Source: Actinomycetes bacterium
GTDB taxonomy: Bacteria > Actinomycetota > CALGFH01
Length of the DNA: 60,790 nucleotides
Assembly: GCA_036000965.1 (NCBI GenBank)
Contig: DASYUT010000133.1
Span: forward strand, 1 to 60,790
Direction: 5' to 3'
The position numbers and the translations under genes are program-made. This document shows positions 40,697 through 48,780 of this stretch, one piece after another. The stretch's first letter is position 1; the number at the start of each line of letters is the position of its first letter. The notes under the pieces are model-generated. The model was not told the DNA's origin. It saw only the letters and a list, made by a program, of their open reading frames with translations, and did no database searches.

Positions 40697-41905
40697 CTAC
40701 CGACCATCGTCCGGGGCGATCGGGACCCGGAGCTCGACCTCGGTGCCGCCGCCAGGCCGGCTGTCGACCCGCATCGTCCCACCGAGCTGCTCGACGCGGC
40801 CTTTCATGCTCTTGAGCAGGCCGATCTTGCCCTGGGCGGCCAGGCTCGGCTCGTCGTACTCAAACCCCACCCCGTCGTCGCGCACGGCCACCACCACCGC
40901 GTCCTCGTCGGCGTCGGCGAACAGCGACACCCGGGAGGCCCGGGCGTGCTCGGCGACGTTGTCGAGCGCCTGCCGGACCGCAGCGGCCAGCTCGTCGACA
41001 TGGCGGACGGGCAGGGTGATGGGGCCGGTGGCGCTGACCGTGACCGGCACCGGCGACCCGGCCCGGGCGAGCGCCTCCAGCTCGGCGCGGAGCGACGCCG
41101 TCCCCGTCGGCCACTCCCGCGGCTCGCGTAGGACCAGGGCGCGCAGGGCCTCCTCCTGGGCGCCGGCCATCTCGGCCAGCCTGGCCACCTCGGCGGCCGG
41201 GACCGGACCCCCCGTGGCCAGCTCGCGGCCCCGCTTGTGGACCATGGCCAGCGCCTGCAGGACCGAGTCGTGGATCTGGCGGGCGAGCGACTCGCGCTCG
41301 GCCAGCCGGGCGGCCCGCTCGCGGGCCTGCATCGTCTCCTCGGCCGCCTGCTGGAGCTGCGCGGCCGAGCGGCCCAGGAGCTCGGCGACCAGCCCCACCG
41401 CCCCACCCGCGATGACGTGGTTGAGCATCCCGCTGGCCAGGTGCAGCAGCTGGGGCACTGACTCGTCGGCGACGTCGATGCCGTTGACCAGGTGGCTGCC
41501 GGCCAGCGACAGCCCGACCACCGCCCCGGCGACCAGGCCGCCCCGGAAGCCGAGCGTCGCGCCCCAGAACGCGTCCGCGGCCACCGGGTAGGCGCTGGCG
41601 AAGAACGGGTGGTCGCCGACCACCTGCCCGGCCGGGACGACCCAGCCGGAGAGCAAGGTCAGCGCCACGGCGAGGCCGAGGTCGACGGCGAGCACGGCGG
41701 GCGAGGGACGGGGCCGGACCACGGTGAGCCAGGCGGTCCAGGCCACGGTGACCACGATCGCGCCGGCCGCGACCAGCGGCCGTTCCAGCTCGCTGCCGAG
41801 CGCGACCAGCGACAGCCAGACCAGGGTCACCCAGCGGAAGGAGAGGATCGCGAACGCCAGCACCGAGCGGCCGCGCTCGGGCTCGGAGGTGGCTGCAGGC
41901 GTCAA
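40697..41905 (-). CDS. MacS-like sensor histidine kinase
   Basis: The protein has 402 residues. Residues 10-175 contain about six membrane helices with little extracellular sequence. The HisKA_3 dimerisation helix follows, with phospho-acceptor His212 (RQIHDSVLQALA), and then an HATPase domain (RQALDNVAEHARAS; VRDDGVGFEYD; GLLKSMKGRVEQLGGTM). This is the MacS arrangement. I use the TTG at 41905, which overlaps the MarR stop (TTGA, 41902-41905) with GGAGAGG upstream. Confidence 0.88.
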   Translation of the reverse strand: MTPAATSEPERGRSVLAFAILSFRWVTLVWLSLVALGSELERPLVAAGAIVVTVAWTAWLTVVRPRPSPAVLAVDLGLAVALTLLSGWVVPAGQVVGDHPFFASAYPVAADAFWGATLGFRGGLVAGAVVGLSLAGSHLVNGIDVADESVPQLLHLASGMLNHVIAGGAVGLVAELLGRSAAQLQQAAEETMQARERAARLAERESLARQIHDSVLQALAMVHKRGRELATGGPVPAAEVARLAEMAGAQEEALRALVLREPREWPTGTASLRAELEALARAGSPVPVTVSATGPITLPVRHVDELAAAVRQALDNVAEHARASRVSLFADADEDAVVVAVRDDGVGFEYDEPSLAAQGKIGLLKSMKGRVEQLGGTMRVDSRPGGGTEVELRVPIAPDDGR

Positions 41906-42390
41906 CGCCTCTCCTCGTCGCAACTGTCCAGGAGGCGACCCTGGAGCCGGGCCGCTCCGGCCACCTTGGCCAGGGCGGCGTGGAGCACCTCGGCCTCGGC
42001 GCTGTCGAGGTGCCCGGCGAAGTGCTCCTGGATGCCGCGGAGGTGGACGGGGGCCGCGCGCCGGAAGGCGGTCCTTCCCTTGGAGGTGAGCACCGCAAAG
42101 GTGCCTCGGCGGTCGGACGGGCAGCTCTCGCGGCGGACCAGGCCGCCGCGCTCCATGCGGTCGACCAGGCGGGTCAGGCCGCTCTTGGACAGCAGCACGG
42201 ACTCGGCCAGGTCCTGCATGCGCAGGCGACCGCCAGGCGCCTTGGCGAGCCGGAGCAACACCTCGTAGGAGCCCAGGGGGAGCCCGCGCTCGTCCTTGAG
42301 CTCCCGGGCGAGAAGCTCCGTGACGGCGGCGTGGGCCTCGAGCAGGCTCCGCCAGGCGGCCAGGTGCCCGTCGCCGGGACGCTTGGACAT
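41902..42390 (-). CDS. MarR-family transcriptional regulator
   Basis: The protein has 162 residues: helix 1-2 (HAAVTELLARELKDERGLPLGSYEVLLRLA), the wHTH (LRMQDLAESVLLSKSGLTRLVDRMERGGLVRRE), the wing (CPSDRRGTFAVLT), and a C-terminal dimer helix. A single Cys at the wing could be redox-active (speculative). It is the first gene of the MarR/kinase/response-regulator block and carries an operator 27 bases upstream. Confidence 0.9.
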   Translation of the reverse strand: MSKRPGDGHLAAWRSLLEAHAAVTELLARELKDERGLPLGSYEVLLRLAKAPGGRLRMQDLAESVLLSKSGLTRLVDRMERGGLVRRESCPSDRRGTFAVLTSKGRTAFRRAAPVHLRGIQEHFAGHLDSAEAEVLHAALAKVAGAARLQGRLLDSCDEERR

Positions 42391-42416
42391 GGTCCAGTAT
42401 CCCTCGACCCCATTAT

Positions 42417-42432
42417 CGTTGCAAGGGCAACT
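42417..42432. promoter_or_regulatory. MarR-type operator
   Basis: GTTGC-AAGG-GCAAC (42418-42431) is a perfect inverted repeat of the TTGC-N-GCAA kind bound by MarR proteins. It lies next to a minus-strand GATAAT (-10 like), which would suit autorepression. Confidence 0.65.
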
Positions 42433-42561
42433 ACTATCGCCAGCGTCGGTTGGCGACCTGGAGGAGCAGCAGCCGCAGCCGCGGCCTCCGGGCGGCGCTC
42501 CAGCCTGCCCGCGTCTCCCCCGATCTTCGCGACGAGGGCGGCGGTCTCCGCGCCAGTCGAG

Positions 42562-42590
42562 TTGACCAGCCCAAGCTCAGCTTGTGCAAT
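42562..42590 (+). promoter_or_regulatory. Candidate promoter for the SixA-like gene
   Basis: TTGACC (42562-42567), a 17-base spacer, and TGCAAT (42585-42590), about 35 bases before the TTG start codon. Confidence 0.4.
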
Positions 42591-42624
42591 ATGCCCGCAT
42601 CCCGACCGGTGGGAGGAGGCCGTA

Positions 42625-43104
42625 TTGATCTATCTCGTGCGCCACGCCCACGCCGGCCGCAAGGAGACCTGGGCCGCCCCTGACGCGCTCCGCCCTCTCA
42701 GCGAGCCCGGCCGCCACGAGGCCGCCGGGCTGGTGGCCACCCTCAGCGACCTGCCGGTCACCCGGATCCTGTCCAGCCCCACCACCCGCTGCCTGCAGAC
42801 CGTCGAGCCCCTGGCCAGGCAGCGGCGGCTGCCCATCGAGGTCGACGATCGGCTCGGCGTGGAGGCCGAGCCCGCCCGCGCCCTGAAGCTGATCGACGAC
42901 CGCGCCATCGCCACAGCCGTGCTGTGCAGCCATGGCGAGCTGATCGGCCGGGTCATGGAGCAGCTCGTCGCCGACGGCCTGCGCCCGGCCGCCCCGCTCC
43001 GCTGGGCCAAGGGCTCGACCTGGGTGCTCGACTGGGACGGTGACGGGGCGCTGCGGGCCAGCTACCTGCGTCCGGTCCGCCTGCGGCCAGAACCCGTGCC
43101 GTAG
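42625..43104 (+). CDS. SixA-like phosphohistidine phosphatase
   Basis: The protein has 159 residues of the histidine-phosphatase superfamily: YLVRHAHAG with catalytic His7, RILSSPTTRCLQTVEPLA, and VLCSHGELIGRVM with the second His. SixA-type enzymes remove phosphate from phosphohistidine proteins. The TTG start has GGGAGGAGG five bases upstream. Its 3' end overlaps the convergent GT2 gene by 43 bases. Confidence 0.85.
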   Translation: MIYLVRHAHAGRKETWAAPDALRPLSEPGRHEAAGLVATLSDLPVTRILSSPTTRCLQTVEPLARQRRLPIEVDDRLGVEAEPARALKLIDDRAIATAVLCSHGELIGRVMEQLVADGLRPAAPLRWAKGSTWVLDWDGDGALRASYLRPVRLRPEPVP

Positions 43105-43967
43105 GTGCCGAGCGTGCGGAGGTCGGCCTCCAGCTCGGGGGCCACCGGGCGCCGCTCGCGCAGCACCCAGGGCAGCCCCCGCACCGCGTCGAGCACGCCG
43201 GCCCGGGCCGCCGGGTCGCCGACGGCGGCGGGCAGGAGAGAGAGGGTCTGCCTGGCCACGCCGCCGAGCGGGCGCCGCAGCCAGGCCGACCAGAGCCCGT
43301 TGCGGACCTGGACCCGCCGCCGGCCGTCCGGGTCGCGGCTGGGCGAGGGGTGATGGTGGGCCATGACCTCCTCCACGTACGCGAGCCCCCAGCCCCGGGC
43401 GGCCAGGTCCATGGCGAGCAGCTCCTCCTCCCCGCCAACGCCGAACCTGGGGTGGAACCCCCGCACGGCGAGGAAGGCGCAGCGGCGCACGACCGCTCCG
43501 CAGGCGACGAACCCGAGGACGCTGGGACCGGGCAGGTCGGCGGCTGCTGGGAGCGGGCTTGCGGCCATCGCCGCGCACACCGGGTCCAGGCGCTCCCCGG
43601 GGCCGACCAGGACCCGGGCGGCGACCACCGCAAGCCTCGGGTGGCGCTCGAACAGCTCCACCGCCCGGGCCAGCGACCCGGACGCCCACCAGGAGTCGTC
43701 GTCGCTGAACGCGACATAGGGCTCGCTGACGTGCCGGGCCCCGACCGTCCGGGCAGCGGCGCCCAGGTTCCGGTCGAGCTCGACGAGGTCGACCGCCGCG
43801 TGCTGTTTGCGAACCCAGGAGACGGTCTCGTCCCCGGAGTCGTTGTCGACGACCACGACCCGGGGGCGCTCGGGCAGCCGCTGGAGGGCCGAGAGCGTGG
43901 ACAGCAGCTCCTGGACGCGGTTCCTGGTCGCCACCACGACGGCGACGTTCGGGGCGGACGGGGGCAT
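43062..43967 (-). CDS. Glycosyltransferase family 2 protein
   Basis: The protein has 301 residues and a GT-A fold: VAVVVATRNRVQELLSTLSAL, VVVVDNDSGDET (UDP-sugar site), NLGAAARTVGARH, and the DXD-like FSDDDSWWASGSL. A conserved FVACGAVVRRCAFLAVRGF and GGEEELLAMDLAARGW are the acceptor/catalytic part. It is divergent from the carbamoyltransferase-led operon and likely belongs to the same glycan pathway. Confidence 0.88.
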   Translation of the reverse strand: MPPSAPNVAVVVATRNRVQELLSTLSALQRLPERPRVVVVDNDSGDETVSWVRKQHAAVDLVELDRNLGAAARTVGARHVSEPYVAFSDDDSWWASGSLARAVELFERHPRLAVVAARVLVGPGERLDPVCAAMAASPLPAAADLPGPSVLGFVACGAVVRRCAFLAVRGFHPRFGVGGEEELLAMDLAARGWGLAYVEEVMAHHHPSPSRDPDGRRRVQVRNGLWSAWLRRPLGGVARQTLSLLPAAVGDPAARAGVLDAVRGLPWVLRERRPVAPELEADLRTLGTYGTGSGRRRTGRR

Positions 43968-44222
43968 TCAACTCCTTCCGGTCGGCAGCGGATGCCTCCC
44001 CCCGGTATCCCGACCGGACCAGCGCAAACAAATGGGACCTGAGAGACAGCTAAGAGAATCACCTTAAGGTTGTTTGCTCCCCGGCTCGCCGGTTACTCGA
44101 ACCTCCCACCGCAGAACCGCCTGAGCAAGCAGCGCGCAGGTTCGAGCAGCGGAAAGGACACCGATGGACCACGGAGCTTCGGGCTGCCCGCTCGGCCCCC
44201 CTGCCCGGCGGGAGGGCTGAGC
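43968..44222. promoter_or_regulatory. Divergent control region of the glycan cluster
   Basis: It contains the perfect palindrome ACCTTAAGGT (44061-44070) and a distant inverted repeat GCAAACAA (44024-44031) / TTGTTTGC (44070-44077) that encloses it. The region is AT-richer than its surroundings and should hold the promoters of both the GT2 gene and the operon. No other gene is seen. Confidence 0.5.
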
Positions 44223-45863
44223 GTGCGGGTGCTCGGGATCAACGCCGTCTTCCACGACCCGGCCGCCGCGCTCGTCGTCGACGGGGAGATCGTCGCCGCC
44301 GCCGAGGAGGAACGCTTCAGCCGGCGCAAGCACGGCAAGCCGCCCGTGCCGTTCGCGACCTGGGAGCTGCCGGAGCGGTCGGCAGCCTGGTGCCTGGCCG
44401 AGGCCGGCCTGGCCCCCGAGGACCTGGACGCGGTCGCCTACTCCTACGACCCGGCCCTGGCCCCGCCGGTCGGCCCGGACGTGAGCGCCGACGGCTGGGA
44501 GGGACTGCGGACCCTGTACGCCGAGCGGGCGCCGCTGTTCCTGCGGACCGCCCTTCCCGGGCTCGACCCGGCCTGCCTGCGCTACGTGCCCCATCACGTC
44601 GCCCACGCCGCCTCGGCCCACCTGGCCGCGCCCTACCGGTCGTCGAGCGTGCTGGTGCTCGACGGGCGCGGCGAGCACGCCTCGCACCTGGCCGGCAGGT
44701 CGGTCGACGGCGAGCTGGAGATCCTCGCCGCCCAGCAGCTCCCCCACTCCCTCGGGCTGCTCTACGAGGAGGTCACCGACCACCTCGGCTTCCGGCGGTC
44801 CTCCGACGAGTACAAGGTGATGGCGCTGGCCGCCTACGGCCGGCCCGCCCATCTCCGCGAGCTGCGCGAGGCGGTCCGCACCACCGGGGACGGCGGCTTC
44901 ACGGTGGCCCCGATCGAGCTGGACAGCCTGGTCAAGCGGGTCCGCGCGGGCGAGCCGCTGACGTCGGAGCACGCCGACCTGGCCGCCAGCGTCCAGCTCC
45001 GGCTCCAGGAGGTGCTGCTCGAGCTGGTCCGGTGGCTCCACGCCCGCACCGGCGACCGCGACCTCACCATGGCCGGCGGCGTGGCCCTCAACTGCGTCGC
45101 CAACTCCTACCTGGCCGAGCAGGGGCCGTTCGAGCGGATCTGGGTCCAGCCGGCCGCTGGCGACGCCGGCACCGCGCTCGGCGCCGCCCTCCACGTGGCC
45201 CGGGCCCTGGGCGACCGGGTCGGGCCCATGCGCACCGCCGCACTCGGCCGCGGCTGGACCGACGAGGAGCTCGAGGCGTGGCTGGCCACGGCCAAGGTCG
45301 CCCACGAGCGCCCCGCCGACGTGGCCGACGCCGTCGCCGAGGTGGTCGCGGCCGACGGCGTGGTCGGCTGGTTCCAGGGGCGCAGCGAGTACGGCCCGCG
45401 CGCGCTCGGGCACCGCAGCCTGCTCGCCAACGCTGGCCGGGCCGCCAACCTCGAGCGCCTCAACGAGGTGAAGGGGCGGGAGCAGTTCCGCCCGGTCGCC
45501 CCGATGGTCCTCGCCGAGCGGGCCGCCGAGGTGTTCGAGGGCCCCATGCCCAGCCCTTACATGCTGTTCACCCACCGGGTCCGGCCGGAGTGGCGCGACC
45601 GGATCCCGGCGGTCGTCCACGTCGACGGCAGCGCCCGTATCCAGACCGTCGACCGGGACGACGAGCCGCTGGTGGCTCGGATGCTCGAGGCGGTCGAGCG
45701 CCGCACCGGGGTCCCCGTGGTCGTCAACACCAGCCTGAACACCGCCGGCCGGCCGATGGTCGACGACCCCAGGGACGCGCTCGAATGCTTCGGCTCGGCA
45801 CCCGTCGACGTGCTCGCTCTCGGCCCCTTCCTGGTCCGCCGGGCGGCCCTCAGCAGCCGATGA
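44223..45863 (+). CDS. NodU/CmcH-type carbamoyltransferase
   Basis: The protein has 546 residues. The N-terminal ASKHA-fold kinase-like domain has LGINAVFHDPAAALVVDGEI, YVPHHVAHAASAH (residues about 122-134), VLDGRGE and the AGGVALNCVAN motif. The C-terminal YrdC-like Carbam_trans_C domain begins around GRSEYGPRALGHRSLLAN. The family transfers a carbamoyl group from carbamoyl phosphate through carbamoyl-AMP to a sugar hydroxyl. The GTG start has GGAGGG 6 bases upstream. It opens the glycan operon and couples to the next gene by ATGA. Confidence 0.92.
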   Translation: MRVLGINAVFHDPAAALVVDGEIVAAAEEERFSRRKHGKPPVPFATWELPERSAAWCLAEAGLAPEDLDAVAYSYDPALAPPVGPDVSADGWEGLRTLYAERAPLFLRTALPGLDPACLRYVPHHVAHAASAHLAAPYRSSSVLVLDGRGEHASHLAGRSVDGELEILAAQQLPHSLGLLYEEVTDHLGFRRSSDEYKVMALAAYGRPAHLRELREAVRTTGDGGFTVAPIELDSLVKRVRAGEPLTSEHADLAASVQLRLQEVLLELVRWLHARTGDRDLTMAGGVALNCVANSYLAEQGPFERIWVQPAAGDAGTALGAALHVARALGDRVGPMRTAALGRGWTDEELEAWLATAKVAHERPADVADAVAEVVAADGVVGWFQGRSEYGPRALGHRSLLANAGRAANLERLNEVKGREQFRPVAPMVLAERAAEVFEGPMPSPYMLFTHRVRPEWRDRIPAVVHVDGSARIQTVDRDDEPLVARMLEAVERRTGVPVVVNTSLNTAGRPMVDDPRDALECFGSAPVDVLALGPFLVRRAALSSR

Positions 45864-47671
45864 CCGAGCAGGCGTCACTCCCCGGCCCCCGGTTCGACGT
45901 GGTCGTGCCGACCGTTGGGCGGCCGTCGCTCGCCGTCCTGCTCGAGGCGCTCGCCAGCCAGGCCGAGCGCCTGCCCGGCCTGGTCGTGCTGGTCGACGAC
46001 CGGCGCGACCGGGGACGGCCGCTGCTGCCCTGTGGGCCCCCGGCCGCGCTGGCCGGGCTGGTCAGGGTCGTGCCCGGGCGGGCCCGGGGCCCGGCGGCGG
46101 CCCGCAACGCCGGCTGGCGGGCCGGGCGGCAGCCCTGGGCCGCCTTCCTCGACGACGACGTCGTGCCCGGCCCGGCCTGGGCCGCGGAGCTGCGGGCCGA
46201 TCTCGCCGGCCTGCCCCCCACGGTCGCGGGCAGCCAGGGCCGGGTCGAGGTGCCGCTGCCGCGCGGGCGGCGCCCGACCGACTGGGAGCGGAACGTCCAC
46301 GGCCTCGAGTCGGCCCGCTGGGCGACCGCCGACCTCGCCTACCGGCGGTCGGTGCTGGCCGAGGTCGGCGGCTTCGACGAGCGCTTCCCGCGCGCCTACA
46401 GGGAGGACGCCGACCTCGGCCTGCGGGTTGTCCGCGCCGGGTACCGGATCGAGCGCGGGCAGCGCACGGTCCGGCACCCGGTCCGCCCGGCCGGCCCGCT
46501 GGTCAGCGTGCGCCTGCAGGCCGGCAACGCCGACGACGCGCTCATGCGGGCGCTGCACGGGCCGGGCTGGCGCGCGGCGGCCGGGGTGCCCCGCGGCCGC
46601 CGCGGGAGGCACCTGGCCGTCACCGCTGCCGGCACCACCGCGCTGGCCGCGCTCGCGGCGGGCCGCTCCCGCCTGGCCGCGATCGGGTCGGCGTTGTGGC
46701 TGGCCGGCACGGCCGAGCTGGCCTGGGCCCGTATCGCGCCCGGGCCGCGCACCCGGGCGGAGGTGGCCAGGATGCTCGGCACCAGCGTGCTGCTGCCGGC
46801 CGCCGCGACCTGGCACTGGCTGGCCGGCCTGGCTCGCACCCGCCTCCTGGCCGGCACGACCCGGAGGCCCCGGGCCAGGCCCCCGGCGCCCGGTGTCGCA
46901 CCCCGGGCCAGGCCCCCGGCGCCCGGTGTCGCGCCCCCGGTCGACCCCCAGGCGGGCCCCCGGCGTCCGGCCCGGCCCGACCCGTGGCACCGGGACCACC
47001 CGGCCCGGCCCGGGCGGGATGCCGTGGTCCCGGCCCGGCCCGGGCCGGACGCCGGGACCACGGCCCGGGCCGAGCCGCTCCCGGAGGACCAGGCGACGCC
47101 AGCGCGGCCGGCGGCGGTGCTGCTCGACCGGGACGGCACCCTGGTCGTGGACGTGCCCTACAACGGCGACCCGGCGCGCGTCGAGGTCATGCCGAGCGCC
47201 AGGCGGGCGCTCGAGCGGCTGCGGGCGGCCGGCGTGCCGACCGCCGTGGTCTCAAACCAGAGCGGCGTGGGCCGCGGGCTCCTCACCCTCGAGCAGGTGG
47301 CCGCGGTCAACCGCCGGGTCGAGGAGCTGCTCGGGCCGCTCGGACCCTGGGTGGTCTGCCCGCACGCCCCGGGGCAGGGCTGCGGCTGCCGCAAGCCGGC
47401 CCCCGGCCTGGTCGAGCAGGCAGCAGGCCGGCTCGGGGTCGACCCCCGCGGCTGCGTCGTGATCGGCGACGTCGGCGCCGACGTGGAGGCCGCCCTGGCC
47501 GCCGGCGCCCGGGCCGTGCTCGTCCCCACCCCGGCGACCAGGCCCGAGGAGGTTGCCGCGGCCCCGGAGGTCGCCGCCGACCTGGAGGCCGCCGTCGACC
47601 TCGTCCTCGGCGCCCGTGCCGGTCGAGCCGGTGCCGCGCCAGCCCCCGGCCTGGAAGGACCCCGGACATGA
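45860..47671 (+). CDS. Fusion of GT2 glycosyltransferase and GmhB-like heptose-bisphosphate phosphatase
   Basis: The protein has 603 residues in one uninterrupted frame. Residues 10-330 are a GT-A glycosyltransferase (FDVVVPTVGRPS, VVLVDDRRD, ARGPAAARNAGWRAG, FLDDDVVPG, FPRAYREDADLGLRV). Residues 335-415 are a Pro/Arg linker with a perfect 11-residue duplication. Residues 416-580 are a HAD phosphatase: LLDRDGTLVVDVPY with Asp422 and Asp424, SNQSGVGRGLL, the zinc loop CPHAPGQGCGCRKPAPG and VIGDVGADVEAAL. The zinc loop and order match GmhB, which removes the C7 phosphate in ADP-heptose synthesis. ATGA overlaps join it to both neighbours. Confidence 0.9.
   Translation: MTEQASLPGPRFDVVVPTVGRPSLAVLLEALASQAERLPGLVVLVDDRRDRGRPLLPCGPPAALAGLVRVVPGRARGPAAARNAGWRAGRQPWAAFLDDDVVPGPAWAAELRADLAGLPPTVAGSQGRVEVPLPRGRRPTDWERNVHGLESARWATADLAYRRSVLAEVGGFDERFPRAYREDADLGLRVVRAGYRIERGQRTVRHPVRPAGPLVSVRLQAGNADDALMRALHGPGWRAAAGVPRGRRGRHLAVTAAGTTALAALAAGRSRLAAIGSALWLAGTAELAWARIAPGPRTRAEVARMLGTSVLLPAAATWHWLAGLARTRLLAGTTRRPRARPPAPGVAPRARPPAPGVAPPVDPQAGPRRPARPDPWHRDHPARPGRDAVVPARPGPDAGTTARAEPLPEDQATPARPAAVLLDRDGTLVVDVPYNGDPARVEVMPSARRALERLRAAGVPTAVVSNQSGVGRGLLTLEQVAAVNRRVEELLGPLGPWVVCPHAPGQGCGCRKPAPGLVEQAAGRLGVDPRGCVVIGDVGADVEAALAAGARAVLVPTPATRPEEVAAAPEVAADLEAAVDLVLGARAGRAGAAPAPGLEGPRT
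46871..46936. repeat. 33-nt in-frame duplication in the fusion linker
   Basis: CGGGCCAGGCCCCCGGCGCC at 46871 and again at 46904; the period is 11 codons. It encodes the duplicated RARPPAPGVAP of the GT2-GmhB linker. Confidence 0.92.
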
Positions 47672-48780
47672 CCCCGGCCGGCACCCTGCGCGGGCGGGCA
47701 GGCGGGCCGGTGGGCAACCCGGACGGGCCTCACGTGCTCGTGGCCAGACAGGACAACGCCGGCGACGTGCTGCTGGCCGGGCCCGCGGTGCGCGCGGTGG
47801 CGGCCGGAGCGGCCCGGGTCACCCTGCTCTGCGGCCCCCGGGGCCGGGCAGCGGCGGAGCTGCTGCCCGGCGTGGACGAGGTGGTGGTCGAGGCGGCCCC
47901 CTGGATCGAGGCCGAGCCTGAGCCGGTCAGCCAGGCGGCCACCGACGCGTTCGTGGCCAGGATGGCCCGGCGCGGCGTGGACCAGGCGATCGTGCTCACC
48001 TCGTTCCACCAGAGCCCGCTGCCCCTCGCCCTGCTACTGCGGCTGGCCGGGGTCAGGACCATCGCAGCGATCAGCGTCGACTACCCGGGCTCCCTGCTCG
48101 ACGTCCGCCACCGGGTCGACGAGGAGGTCCACGAGGTCGAGCGGGCCCTGTCGCTCGTGGCCACCCTCGGCTACCGGCTGCCCCAGGGCGACGGTGGCCG
48201 GCTCGCCGTGCTGCGCCCGAGGGCGGGCGAGCCGCCGCCGCTGCAGGCACCGTACGTGGTGGTCCATCCGGGTGCGTCGGTGGCCGCCCGGTCCTGGGCG
48301 CCCGGGCGCAACGCCGCGCTCGTGCGGCTGCTCGCCGACCGGGGACGCCGGGTCGTGGTCACCGGCGGGACCGGCGAGCGGGAGCTGACCGCCCTGGTCG
48401 CCGGGCCGCCCCGGCCCGAGGTGACCGACCTCGGGGGCCGCGTCGACCTGGCCGGGCTGGCCGAGGTGCTGGCCGGCGCCGACGCGGCCGTGGTGGGCAA
48501 CACCGGCCCTGCCCACCTGGCCGCCGCGGTCGGCACCCCGGTGGTGTCGCTGTTCGCCCCGACGGTGCCCGCGGCCCGCTGGCGGCCCTGGGGGGTCCCG
48601 CACGTCCTGCTCGGCCGCCAGGACGCCGCCTGTGCCGGCTCCCGGGCCCGGGTGTGCCCGGTCCCCGGCCACCCGTGCCTGAACGAGGTGGACGCCGGCG
48701 AGGTCGCGGCCGCCCTCGACCGCCTGGCGGCCAGCCCGGTCACGGCCACCGGGGTGCTCGAGGGGGTGGCCGGCCGATGA
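47668..48780 (+). CDS. Glycosyltransferase family 9 (heptosyltransferase-like)
   Basis: The protein has 370 residues and the GT-B fold of ADP-heptose:LPS heptosyltransferases: VLVARQDNAGDVLLAGPAVRAV at the start, GVDQAIVLTSFHQSPLPLALLLRLAGV, YVVVHPGASVAARSWAP, VVVTGGTGERELTALV, and VVGNTGPAHLAAAVGTPVVSLFAPT in the nucleotide-binding half. A Cys-rich end (CAGSRARVCPVPGHPCLNEV) is typical of this family. It presumably adds the heptose made by this cluster. Confidence 0.9.
   Translation: MTPAGTLRGRAGGPVGNPDGPHVLVARQDNAGDVLLAGPAVRAVAAGAARVTLLCGPRGRAAAELLPGVDEVVVEAAPWIEAEPEPVSQAATDAFVARMARRGVDQAIVLTSFHQSPLPLALLLRLAGVRTIAAISVDYPGSLLDVRHRVDEEVHEVERALSLVATLGYRLPQGDGGRLAVLRPRAGEPPPLQAPYVVVHPGASVAARSWAPGRNAALVRLLADRGRRVVVTGGTGERELTALVAGPPRPEVTDLGGRVDLAGLAEVLAGADAAVVGNTGPAHLAAAVGTPVVSLFAPTVPAARWRPWGVPHVLLGRQDAACAGSRARVCPVPGHPCLNEVDAGEVAAALDRLAASPVTATGVLEGVAGR

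Noticed and set aside
44130-44160. tRNA T-arm-like GGTTCGA
   Set aside because: No acceptor stem, anticodon arm or CCA-adjacent pairing can be drawn around it.
44064-45878. 600-codon frame antisense to the carbamoyltransferase
   Set aside because: Low-complexity composition and no recognisable domain, while the opposite strand encodes a complete NodU/CmcH enzyme.
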